From Mesorhabditis belari (lineage: Eukaryota; Nematoda; Chromadorea; Rhabditida; Rhabditidae): DNA of 64,000 bases. Under the pieces are notes generated by a model, which worked only from the letters and a program-made list of their open reading frames with translations, did not search any database and had not been told where the DNA came from. The stretch is taken from the NCBI GenBank assembly GCA_958450365.1, contig CAUEEP010000737.1:1167501-1231500 (forward strand), written 5' to 3'. A program made the position numbers and the translations under genes. Shown one piece after another: positions 59,701 to 64,000 of the stretch (within the stretch, counting starts at the first letter, position 1; the number at the start of each line of letters is the position of its first letter).

Positions 59701-60399
59701 AAAAATTGAGGAAAGGATAAGGGAAGGTGAGTAAAGTCTGCGCCCGGTACACGAGGGATAGATAGATCCCTTCTCTCTCTCAGATTTGAAGAGGGATCCA
59801 CGAAAGAGCTCTCTCTCTCTCTCTACACTTTTTCTCTCTTACGAACATACTGTTGCGCGATTTGAGGAAGATCTCGAAAGTTGTACCGATTGCCGCCACC
59901 AACCGACGAACTCTCCGATAACTGCAATCACTGTGCAAGGGGAAAGAAGATATTCAATCAAAGATTTGATTAGGATCATCTTAAGATCTTTGGATAGATC
60001 TGAGATTGAAGAAGATCTTTTATTAGAAAATGTTGTTCAGCATGAAGAAAAGATTGAAGGAAGAAGAAGAAAGAAAAACGAGATTTTGAATCTTCTTCGT
60101 TTCTGAACAGGGCAAATTTTGGAAATCGAGAGATCAACTTTCAGAGTTTCCCGTTTCCCAAAACATAACCGATCCTTGGTTAAGATCTTGGGTTAGATCA
60201 ACTCTGAACAAACCTCTTGCGTAGTGGAGACACGCTTGCGAGCTGGAACAAAGCGCACCCCCAGCAAAGGATGGCGAATTCGGAGATGGACTCGGAGACT
60301 TCATCCTCCGGAGTAATCCATTTCACTGCCCATTAACTCGCGACGAATCAGGTCGGGAATCGTGAGGCCCGATGGTAGGATTCCATCGACTTCAGAGAT
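20711..60399 (-). CDS. unc-22: Twitchin, giant muscle Ig/Fn3 protein kinase
   Basis: An A-band protein of the muscle sarcomere that regulates myosin contraction and relaxation; loss causes twitching in worms. The gene runs on the minus strand over about 39 kb in roughly 80 exons. From N to C the order is: Lys/Ser-rich linker (60.4-54.4 kb), six Ig domains (53.7-49.9), repeating Fn3-Fn3-Ig units (49.8-26.2), kinase (25.9-23.7), regulatory tail and Ig domains (23.4-21.3). Many stretches match worm twitchin almost exactly, for example NPLTGYIV-type Fn3 loops, [34 protein letters not shown] and [20 protein letters not shown]. The N-terminal Ig domains of the worm protein (about 450 residues) are not visible; the gene probably continues past 64 kb. 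The C-terminal exon is uncertain: after ASRDDIR (21292) a strong donor needs another exon, and either a frame ending DEVIDQMFS (stop at 20711) or a five-residue tail (stop at 20731) fits. Frame breaks at 35.1-41.3 kb and near 60.3 kb are described separately. Confidence 0.95.
20841..21017. repeat. Tandem repeat of CTGTAAGCACTGTAAGCTTG
   Basis: About nine imperfect copies of a 10/20-bp unit built from CTGTAAGCAC and TGTAAGCTTG. The minus frame reads through it as a repetitive peptide ([16 protein letters not shown]), which I take as a by-product. It lies in the final intron or 3' end of unc-22. Confidence 0.9.
21292..23412 (-). other. unc-22: Twitchin C-terminal tail: regulatory segment end and Ig domains
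   Basis: Exons read [20 protein letters not shown] (23251-23412, end of the autoinhibitory tail), then an Ig domain ([20 protein letters not shown] ... [16 protein letters not shown]), a linker ([20 protein letters not shown]), a second Ig domain ([20 protein letters not shown] ... [17 protein letters not shown]), then a Ser/Arg-rich linker ([20 protein letters not shown]) ending at [12 protein letters not shown]. In the worm protein the equivalent linker is followed by further Ig domains; none is found here. Confidence 0.88.
22749..22822 (+). pseudogene. tRNA-Thr-like remnant 1
   Basis: Box A GTGTAGCTTATTGGTAGAGC, anticodon loop CTAGTAA (AGT) and box B-like GGGTTTGAATGCC. The anticodon and acceptor stems do not pair, so it is not a working tRNA. 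It shares sequence with the remnant at 24414, including the flank GA(C/T)CATGTTT. It lies antisense in a unc-22 intron. Confidence 0.6.
23533..23612 (+). pseudogene. tRNA-like remnant with GTA loop
   Basis: D-arm-like GAATAGCTCAATGGTTAGAG, a TTGC/GCAA stem around a loop with GTA, and a T-arm AAGGGTTCAATTCCCTC that pairs GGG/CCC. The acceptor stem is poor. It lies antisense in a unc-22 intron and resembles a decayed tRNA or SINE head. Confidence 0.5.
23871..24196. repeat. 12-bp minisatellite TATATTTCTGTM in a kinase intron
   Basis: About 27 copies of TATATTTCTGTC or TATATTTCTGTA fill almost the whole intron between two kinase exons (23853-24216). Because 12 is a multiple of three, all frames stay open (YISV repeats on plus, RNIDRNIY on minus), which explains the long false open frames. 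The C/A variant at the last position differs between copies in an irregular order. Confidence 0.97.
24414..24484 (+). pseudogene. tRNA-Thr-like remnant 2
   Basis: Box A CATGTAGCTCATTTGTAGAGC, anticodon loop CTAGTAA (AGT) and box B GGGTTCAAATCCC, followed by a tail shared with the copy at 22749. The stems are degenerate. It lies antisense in a unc-22 kinase intron. Confidence 0.6.
25750..27052 (-). other. unc-22: Twitchin Fn3 domain and linker before the kinase
   Basis: Three exons form one Fn3 domain: [16 protein letters not shown] (27003-27052), [20 protein letters not shown] (about 26812-26894) and [20 protein letters not shown] (26167-26287). Then the linker [19 protein letters not shown] with [20 protein letters not shown] leads into the kinase. 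This is the same order as in the worm protein. Confidence 0.92.
26385..26606. mobile_element. TA-flanked MITE, CCGTATTTTCTCTAATAG family, copy 1
   Basis: Inverted ends CCGTATTTTCTCTAATAGTA and its complement (TACTATTAGAGAAAATACGG), flanked by TA on both sides as for Tc1/mariner elements. The inside (CGAAATCTCGAGAACCGCTT, CAGAACCTATTGATGTGGG, GAAAATGTAGCTGACGATGA) recurs twice at 63.0-63.5 kb. It lies in a unc-22 intron. Confidence 0.85.
27193..27345. repeat. Palindromic repeat (TACTTTGTAC family)
   Basis: Begins GTACTTTGTACTTGCAG and ends CAAAGTACAA. Inner inverted pairs include AACGCATTTGTTCTAGCGCA against TGCAGCAGAAAGCTTGCGTT and AAAGTCACT against GACTTT. It fills half of the intron before the largest unc-22 exon. 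Confidence 0.6.
27350..29507 (-). other. unc-22: Twitchin giant exon (Fn3 and Ig domains)
   Basis: One uninterrupted exon of 2158 bp. In order: end of an Fn3, an Fn3 ([19 protein letters not shown]), an Ig ([20 protein letters not shown]), an Ig-like module ([20 protein letters not shown]), two Fn3 ([20 protein letters not shown] and [20 protein letters not shown]), an Ig ([20 protein letters not shown]) and a last Ig ([20 protein letters not shown]). No frame break. The open frame starting at 29494 begins at GTG and is only the exon body. Confidence 0.95.
29744..31730 (-). other. unc-22: Twitchin Fn3/Ig block
   Basis: Exon 29744-30030 carries an Fn3 ([20 protein letters not shown]). A long exon at about 30112-31362 carries Fn3-Fn3-Ig-Fn3 ([80 protein letters not shown]). 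Then follow an Ig start ([20 protein letters not shown]) and the end of the preceding Fn3. A 47-bp intron (about 31363-31409) divides the Ig domain. Confidence 0.9.
31797..35110 (-). other. unc-22: Twitchin Fn3/Ig block
   Basis: About ten exons with Fn3-Fn3-Ig order. Readable landmarks: [30 protein letters not shown], a long exon near 33232-33809 with an Ig ([20 protein letters not shown]) and Fn3 start, [12 protein letters not shown], and an Ig with [19 protein letters not shown]. Frames are clean until the N-terminal edge at about 35100, where the first break appears. Confidence 0.88.
36691..36901. mobile_element. Palindromic MITE, GTCGACAAAATTTT ends
   Basis: Left end GAATCCGTCGACAAAATTTT and right end AAAATTTTGTCGACAGATTC are inverted copies. 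The inner arms share TAGGTCAAGGTGG against CCACCTTGACCTAGG. There is no coding capacity. It is directly followed by SINE copy 2. Confidence 0.8.
36906..37061 (+). mobile_element. tRNA-derived SINE-like element, copy 2
   Basis: Head CATGGCCGACTGGCTAAGAGC and box B GGGTTCAATCCC, then a tail AGGGTTTGTGTTTGTATCAG and ATTATTCGTGTGTATAAATA, ending in AAAAAAG. It shares both the head and the tail with copies 1 and 3, and lies antisense in a unc-22 intron. Confidence 0.75.
42690..42840. repeat. Palindromic repeat (GTGCACCAGAA family)
   Basis: GCACTCTTTCTGATGCACT on one side and AGTGCACCAGAAGGGCTGTG on the other, ending ATTGAGTACAAAGAAC. The inner part holds the inverted GTTTCTTGCAGAAA and CGCAAGAAAAG. 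It lies in a unc-22 intron. Confidence 0.5.
46125..46303 (+). mobile_element. tRNA-derived SINE-like element, copy 3
   Basis: Head GCCATGGCCGAGTGGCTAAG with an extra-arm region and box B GGGTTCAGTCCC, then a tail TAGGACTTGTGCTTGTGTAT and ATTATTCGTGCGTGAATT. Antisense in a unc-22 intron. It is the longest head of the three and keeps the longest variable arm. Confidence 0.75.
46985..47220. mobile_element. TA-flanked MITE, CAGTACTGGACAATGAAAT family, copy 1
   Basis: Ends CAGTACTGGACAATGAAAT and ATTTCATTGTCCAGTAGTG are inverted, flanked by TA on both sides. The inner arms share TCTGTAACTCCC against GGGAGTTACAGA and TTTCGCGCGTC against GACACGCGGAAA. A second copy is at 57756. It lies in a unc-22 intron. 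Confidence 0.88.
48926..49016 (-). pseudogene. tRNA-like hairpin element (GAT loop)
   Basis: On the minus strand: D-arm TAGCTCAGTGGTAGAGC with a GCTC/GAGC stem, a perfect five-pair anticodon stem TCTGC CTGATAA GCAGA with anticodon GAT, then an inverted pair AATCAAGGG / CCCTTGATT around a box B-like GGTTCAATTCC. The outside is closed by GGCAAAGAA / TTCTTTGCC. The normal acceptor and T stems are not formed, so this is not a standard tRNA. It is the only tRNA-like unit in the window on the same strand as unc-22. Confidence 0.55.
51590..51680. repeat. 16-bp tandem repeat CTATGAAACAGATTCT
   Basis: Five copies of CTATGAAACAGATTCT or its T-to-C variant in a unc-22 intron, immediately 5' of an Ig exon on the plus-strand map. 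Confidence 0.85.
52095..52370. mobile_element. TA-flanked palindromic MITE, CCGTAAATACTGTAATAG family
   Basis: Full palindrome with ends CCGTAAATACTGTAATAGTA and TACTATTACAGTATTTACGG, flanked by TA. Arms share TCTCGACACTGGTTTATGCT and its complement. Centre near 52230 (ATTTCAGCTATT). It fills most of a unc-22 intron. A half copy lies at 16976-17118. Confidence 0.92.
54078..54158 (+). pseudogene. tRNA-like remnant with GGT loop
   Basis: Box A GATGTGGCTCATTGGTAGGG, loop CTGGTAA, an inserted V-region, and a perfect box B GGGTTCGAATCCC. It resembles the Thr-like remnants at 22.7 and 24.4 kb but with a different loop. Antisense in a unc-22 intron. Confidence 0.55.
54626..54735. repeat. 14-bp tandem repeat GATCAAAAGCTGAT
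   Basis: Eight perfect copies in a row, then an inverted piece (GATCAAAATCATCAGCTTTTGAT near 54752-54781) so the array end can fold back. In a unc-22 linker intron. Confidence 0.95.
55741..55862. repeat. 17-bp tandem repeat AGAGTTGCTAACTAGCA
   Basis: About seven copies with single-base variants (CTAACTAGCC, GATAACTAGCC), in a unc-22 linker intron. Confidence 0.93.
56035..56580. repeat. About 30-bp tandem array of TCTAGATCTTATCTATC units
   Basis: Some 17 alternating units of TATCTAGATCATATCTATCT / TTAAGTACTACTTC / ATAAGTATACTT. Near 56040-56110 the first units are inverted, so the array starts as a palindrome. It ends just before the long linker exon of unc-22. Confidence 0.93.
57395..57500. 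repeat. Dispersed repeat related to 58727-58850
   Basis: Shares GGTTGCACTCAGGCAATCAT, TTAATCAAATCCTCACCAAA and ATGAAAAGCTTGGTGC with the copy at 58.7 kb (GTTGCACTCCAGGCAACCAT, CCAAATCATCACCAAAATGA), at about 85% identity. Upstream of a unc-22 linker exon. Confidence 0.6.
57756..57974. mobile_element. MITE, CAGTACTGGAC family, copy 2 (decayed)
   Basis: Left end CAGTACTGGACGTGATATGA. Shares GTCTGTAACTTC, TTTGTCTTTGAGTTTAAACT, CTGCAATGGTAATATAATAT and ACGGTAAAGACATGGGAGTT with the copy at 46985. The right end is degenerate. Confidence 0.8.
58186..58252 (+). pseudogene. tRNA-Gln-like remnant
   Basis: Box A TTGGTGTAATGGTTAGCAC and box B GGGTTCGAGTCCC with a CGGG/CCCG T-stem. The anticodon arm does not fold well and the acceptor stem is lost. 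In the large intron region 57.3-60.2 kb, antisense to unc-22. Confidence 0.6.
58367..58690. repeat. 19-bp tandem repeat CTATCTAGACAATCTGAGG
   Basis: About 17 units with many one-base losses or gains between copies (for example GACATCTGAGG for GACAATCTGAGG). The irregular indels resemble those seen in nearby exon sequence. Confidence 0.93.
59045..59345. repeat. Tandem repeat of AGCTTAGCTTCACTCA
   Basis: About eighteen irregular copies (AGCTTAGCTTCACTCAAG, AGCAGCTTGGCTTCACTCA). Inside a large unc-22 intron. Confidence 0.9.
59346..60212. other. Intronic DNA without recognised exon
   Basis: Contains a CT run (59810-59823) and an open plus frame (59786-60106) with no domain or splice context. 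I see no gene. Confidence 0.5.
60213..60399 (-). other. unc-22: Twitchin N-terminal linker exon with frame break
   Basis: Reads [20 protein letters not shown] in one frame, then [13 protein letters not shown] in another. The worm protein has IPSSGLTIPEERRRELLG followed by [19 protein letters not shown], so both halves belong to one exon and a one- or two-base indel near 60320 separates them. Acceptor AAATTCAG upstream, GT donor downstream. This is the most N-terminal twitchin exon I can identify. Confidence 0.8.
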
Positions 60400-60579
60400 C
60401 TGAATTTGGGAGAAATGATGAGATGTTTTGATCGATATCGATTGATCCTCGTTGACATTCATTCCCAAACAGACACACTCCCGAATTTTGCTTTTTGTTA
60501 CATTTAGTCTTAGATCATTTTCCGATCATTTTCCTCAAAGATTTTCATCCAAGAGATTTGAGAGAGAAGAGTTCAAGTC

Positions 60580-60682
60580 TAACAATGAGCTTTGAAGAGA
60601 GTTTCAAGTCTAACAAAGCTTTGAAAGAGAGTTTCAAGTCTAACAAAGCTTTGAAGGAAGAGTTTCAAAGTCTAACAAGCTT
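60580..60682. repeat. 29-bp tandem repeat GAGTTTCAAGTCTAACAAAG
   Basis: About three and a half copies of GAGAGTTTCAAGTCTAACAA + AGCTTTGAA with one-base indels. Confidence 0.9.
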
Positions 60683-61189
60683 TCATTTCAACATAACAAG
60701 TCCATTTTGTCAAGTTTGTAAGGGGAATAAAGAAGCAATCCGAAAGGCCAAGACAAAAAGTGAGACTTGACCAATGGTTGTGAGGGAGACAGTTTTGAGT
60801 TCAGTGCAAGTACAGTTCTCATTCAGATTAGACGGGTGGAAAAACAGATCAATTATTGATCTGTTTATTGATTTATTCATTCATCAATTAGATAAACGGT
60901 TTAGAAATTGATCAAAAAATTCAAAATGAAATGAGAGAATTGGGGATAGAGATTTTTGAGGATAAAGTTTGAATCCAAGTTCGTTAAAGATTGAATCAAA
61001 TTAGGAATTGTCAGAGAAATCGATGTTTATTCGAAAAGTGTGGGTTGACGAAGAAGTGAAGAAGAAGTGAAGAAGATCAGGATGGATTCAGATAGATCCC
61101 CGAAAATCTGCAGAAAAAAAGAAAAGGAGAAGAACTCCCGAGCTATTAGTAGTTGCGAACATAAAAAAGTGCCCAAACCGAGATGGGGC

Positions 61190-61345
61190 AAGATTGAGAA
61201 GGATGAGGAGGGAGGGAAGGGGAGAAAGGGGGAGAGAAGGGAGGAAGAGGAAGGGAGGGAAGGGAAGAGGAAGGGAGGGAAGGGGAGAAGGAGAGAAGGG
61301 AAGAGGAAGGGAGGGAAGGGAGAGGAAGAGAGAAGAGGAGAGAAG
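61190..61345. repeat. Purine tract, GGGAGGGAAG repeats
   Basis: About 155 bp of nearly pure G/A on the plus strand with GGGAGGGAAGGGGAGAAG-type units. Such mirror-like purine tracts can form triplex or G-quadruplex DNA. All long open frames here are by-products. Confidence 0.9.
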
Positions 61346-61667
61346 CGGGAGAAGGACGGTGAAGGCCCATCCACCAGAAGTGATCCCAGGCTCTCGGCAA
61401 ATTTGTTGACCACTACAGTTTGTTGTTTTTTTTTTCATCTAGCCCGTTCCAATTGATCCTGATCGATTCAAAAAGTCCGAATCAGAATTTTGAATTAAAG
61501 TTAAAAAACGAGTTTCCAAATTTTAAATGACTTATTTAGAATCTAGAACTGGGGTAGGTTGCTTTTCTTTTTATTATTTAAACTGTTCCCCAGTGATAAG
61601 AAATCTAAGCTATAAAATTATATGATCTAAATAGATTAGAAATCTGGAATTAAATAATCTGATGAAA

Positions 61668-61937
61668 GTAAACTTTGAAGCTAAGCAAAGCATTGAAGCT
61701 AAGCGAAACATTGAAGCTAAGCAAACACGAAGCTAAGCAAAACATTGAAGCTAAGCAAAGCTTTGAAGCTAAGCAAGCCTTGAAGCTAAGCAAAGCTTTG
61801 AAGCTAAGCAAGCTTTGAAGATAAGCAAGCTTTGAAGCCCCAGGCAAGCTTTGAGCTAAGCAAGCTTTGAAGCTAGGCAAGCTTTAGAGAAGCTAAGCAA
61901 ACCTTGAAGCTAAGCAAACTTTGAAGCTAAGCAAAGC
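61668..61937. repeat. 16-bp tandem repeat TTGAAGCTAAGCAAGC
   Basis: About sixteen irregular copies (TTGAAGCTAAGCAAAGC, TTGAAGATAAGCAAGC). Confidence 0.92.
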
Positions 61938-62555
61938 GCGATGACCGCTTGAGGTCAGCTCTGTTTCTCCGTTTCAAAATCAAGAATGATCAAAATGATT
62001 AAAAGTTAAATTGTTTAATAGAAAGTGATGCTAGACATTATGGTAGACAGTTTTTAATGTCTTTTAGCTGTCTAGATACAGATATGTCTAGAGTATGTGT
62101 CTAGATATGTACAGGGTAATGTCTAGATACTCAGTTAGTCAGCTGAATATCTTTGGAAATTTTCAATCTAAACTGTAAACAATCAACTTAAAAGAGAAAA
62201 AGCTTGAAAACTATAGAAAGCTATGAAAGCTATGAAAGCTATATTCATATTCAAAACTATATTCTAAATAAGCTATATTCATTCTCAATCAATTTCTCAA
62301 TCAATTGCTCGAACCCATCGATGATAATGTCCTTTGAGTGGAAAAAAGGATAAGAATATTAAGAAAGGGTTTCTTTTATCTCTAAAATCTCCCTTGGTAT
62401 TCTTAAAGAAAAGCACTCACCACTAAAGCTATTGGGGGAAAAGGCCCACGCATATCCTTGAGAACTGTGTCCTTTTTTTCTTTTCTGAAAATCTTTTCCA
62501 CTATACTCCTTTTTTTATTTCGGAAAAGGTCGATTCGAGAGGTGCACATACAAGA

Positions 62556-62705
62556 ATTTGAAGAAAAGAAGAAGAAGAAGAAGAAGAAGAAAGAAGAAGA
62601 AGAAGAAGAAGAAGAAGAAGAAGAAGAAGAAGAAGAAGAAGAAGAAGAAGAGAAGGAGAAGAAGAAGAAGGAGAAGAAGAGGGAGAAGAAGAATGAGAGG
62701 AAGCA
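62556..62705. repeat. GAA trinucleotide repeat
   Basis: About 45 GAA/GAG/AAG triplets in a row. Encodes poly-Lys, poly-Glu or poly-Arg in the three plus frames, so the open frames are not genes. Confidence 0.97.
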
Positions 62706-62991
62706 GGGAAAGTAGGATCTCTATCAGCATCTCTCCACTCACACTTTTCACCCCATTGACTCATCACCCTAAGTTTCTTGAGAATTTGTGTTTTTTTTTA
62801 GGAAAAATGAGGGATTGGCTAGAAAATTGATTGTCAATTAACATTTCAATTAATTAAATATCTTTCATGGAGAAGTAAAATCGTTTTTTCTTTGTCGATC
62901 GATCGATTCATGTCGTTGACTACTTTTTTTGACCTTGATCCTTCAGAATCTAGTTTTGAACTTTTACAAATATGATTTAATAGTATTTTAT

Positions 62992-63195
62992 TTAATAGTA
63001 AGTGCACCCTAAGCGTCGTCTCAATTGATCGAAATCTGGAGCCCGGCTTATCAGAACCTATCGATGTGTGGTCGGAAAATGTAGCTGACGATGAGATCTA
63101 GTCAGGGGATTTGAGAGTTGAGCTTCTGTGAAGAACTTGGAGACCGTAAAATAGTGATCAACTCGGCTCGGCACTACTATTAGAAAGAACACAAT
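62992..63195. mobile_element. MITE, CCGTATTTTCTCTAATAG family, copy 2
   Basis: Internal sequence matches the element at 26385: GTGCACCCTAAG, CTTATCAGAACCTATCGATG, GGAAAATGTAGCTGACGATG, ACCGTAAAATAG and CTACTATTAGAAAGAACAC. The ends are decayed. Confidence 0.8.
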
Positions 63196-63309
63196 AGTCA
63201 AATTTGATGCGTTTACGTGGAACAGATTAGTTGGGAGAGACAGACTAGTTTGTGATTGAATATGGAATACAGCTTGTTTGATGTCACGGAAAAAAATGGG
63301 TGCTGTAGT

Positions 63310-63490
63310 TTTACCTAAGGGTCGTCTAAATTGATCGAAATCTCGAGAACCGCTTATCAGAACCTATCGATGTGGGGTCGGAAAATGTAGCTCACGATGA
63401 GATCTGAGTGAGGGATTAGAGTGAGCTTCTGTGAAGAACTTGGAAACCGTAAAATAGTGATCCACTCGGCTCCTGGGATCCCACTATTAG
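63310..63490. mobile_element. MITE, CCGTATTTTCTCTAATAG family, copy 3
   Basis: Internal match: TCGAAATCTCGAGAACCGCT, CAGAACCTATCGATGTGGGG, GAAAATGTAGCTCACGATGA, ACCGTAAAATAGTG. Same orientation as copy 2 and only about 110 bp away. The left end is missing. Confidence 0.78.
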
Positions 63491-64000
63491 ATTCGGCAAT
63501 AGTATTTTAAGAAGTTTAGCAGTGAAAACTTCCATCATTTTCTTGAAAAGAATTGGGAAGTGACATGTTTCTGTAATCATCTAGAAAACCTGAAAAGTTC
63601 TGAAGAAAAAGAAAAAGAAAAATCGATTAGTCAAGAATTTGAAAATTAAAATCAAATCATTTTGTTTCCAAATCTTTAGATGATAAACTATTTGACTTAT
63701 TCAAAATCTTTAATTTATAATTTTAAAAGAAAAACTATTTAACTGGCTTAGTTTTTTAATAAAATCCAAAAAAAAGCTAAACCATTCTTCGAACAAAAAC
63801 CCCTCAAACAAACCTTTGAACAAAAACAAATCATAAGATAAATCTGAACTATGTTGTATTGCAAAAAACTTTGAAAACCTCAAGCCATGCATTGTCCTAC
63901 CGAAAGAACTCTCATTCTCTTCATTGATCTTTTTTAGAAGAAATCTCTTAAGGAATCAAATTTGTGGTGAATAGATCTCATTGATCTACATCAGCAGATC
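63491..64000. other. Right-edge AT-rich DNA, no exon recognised
   Basis: No domain and no convincing splice-linked exon. If unc-22 continues, the first Ig exons lie beyond this edge. Confidence 0.5.

Larger units (their letters stand above)
60400..62440. other. Repeat-rich DNA upstream of the last recognised unc-22 exon
   Basis: Mostly tandem repeats, listed separately. A weak candidate exon on the minus strand around 62414-62453 (LKDMRGPFPPIALV) resembles the segment RDKYTRPPIVLE before the third Ig domain of worm twitchin, but no following Ig exon could be read, so I leave it uncalled. Confidence 0.4.

Noticed and set aside
61027..61456. Overlapping Pro/Ser/Leu-rich or Gly/Arg/Glu-rich frames
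   Set aside because: By-products of a purine-rich tandem tract.
54626..61937. Regular short repeats as possible CRISPR arrays
   Set aside because: Units are directly adjacent with no unique spacers, and the DNA is eukaryotic.
62458..62830. Open frames with poly-Lys, poly-Glu or poly-Arg
   Set aside because: Frames across a GAA repeat. No splice context or domain.

Overview
The window is nematode nuclear DNA. It is AT-rich, with many introns of about 40-60 bp that end in TTTTAG or TTTCAG, and several first coding exons sit directly behind such an acceptor, as in spliced-leader trans-splicing. A near-complete twitchin (unc-22) gene with nematode-type domain order settles the phylum. The protein matches suggest a rhabditid-type nematode, but I cannot name the species.

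Layout. On the left, packed in about 15 kb, are five ordinary genes: a Golgi GDP-fucose transporter (603-2417, minus), a ZC3H10-like CCCH zinc-finger protein (3437-5351, plus), an intron-rich protein I do not recognise (5862-8603, plus), the NF-YB transcription factor subunit (8882-11729, minus) and adenosine kinase (12672-15453, minus). From 15.5 to 20.7 kb lies a gene-poor island of low-complexity DNA. It holds a large inverted duplication (arms of about 415 bp) of the first exon of a probable ubiquitin-like gene, one copy of which is a visibly broken pseudogene. From about 20.7 to 60.4 kb, and probably past the right edge, runs unc-22 on the minus strand: C-terminal Ig domains and regulatory tail (21.3-23.4 kb), kinase domain (23.7-25.9 kb), alternating Fn3/Ig domains (26.2-49.8 kb), an Ig array (49.9-53.7 kb) and a Lys/Ser-rich N-terminal linker (54.4-60.4 kb). 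The first Ig domains known from the worm protein are not visible and may lie beyond 64 kb.

The genes are housekeeping or muscle genes with no operon-like shared task. The unusual content is in the non-coding DNA. There are several palindromic MITEs, two with 8-bp target duplications and three families flanked by TA. There is a three-copy tRNA-derived SINE-like family, five further tRNA-like remnants, and a run of different short-unit satellites in the introns at the 5' end of unc-22.

unc-22 reads cleanly over most of its length but carries many one- or two-base frame breaks between about 35.1 and 41.3 kb, plus one near 60.3 kb. These look more like uncorrected long-read errors than true decay. 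I found no CRISPR array, prokaryotic operon or intact autonomous transposon, and no protein system that is clearly new.
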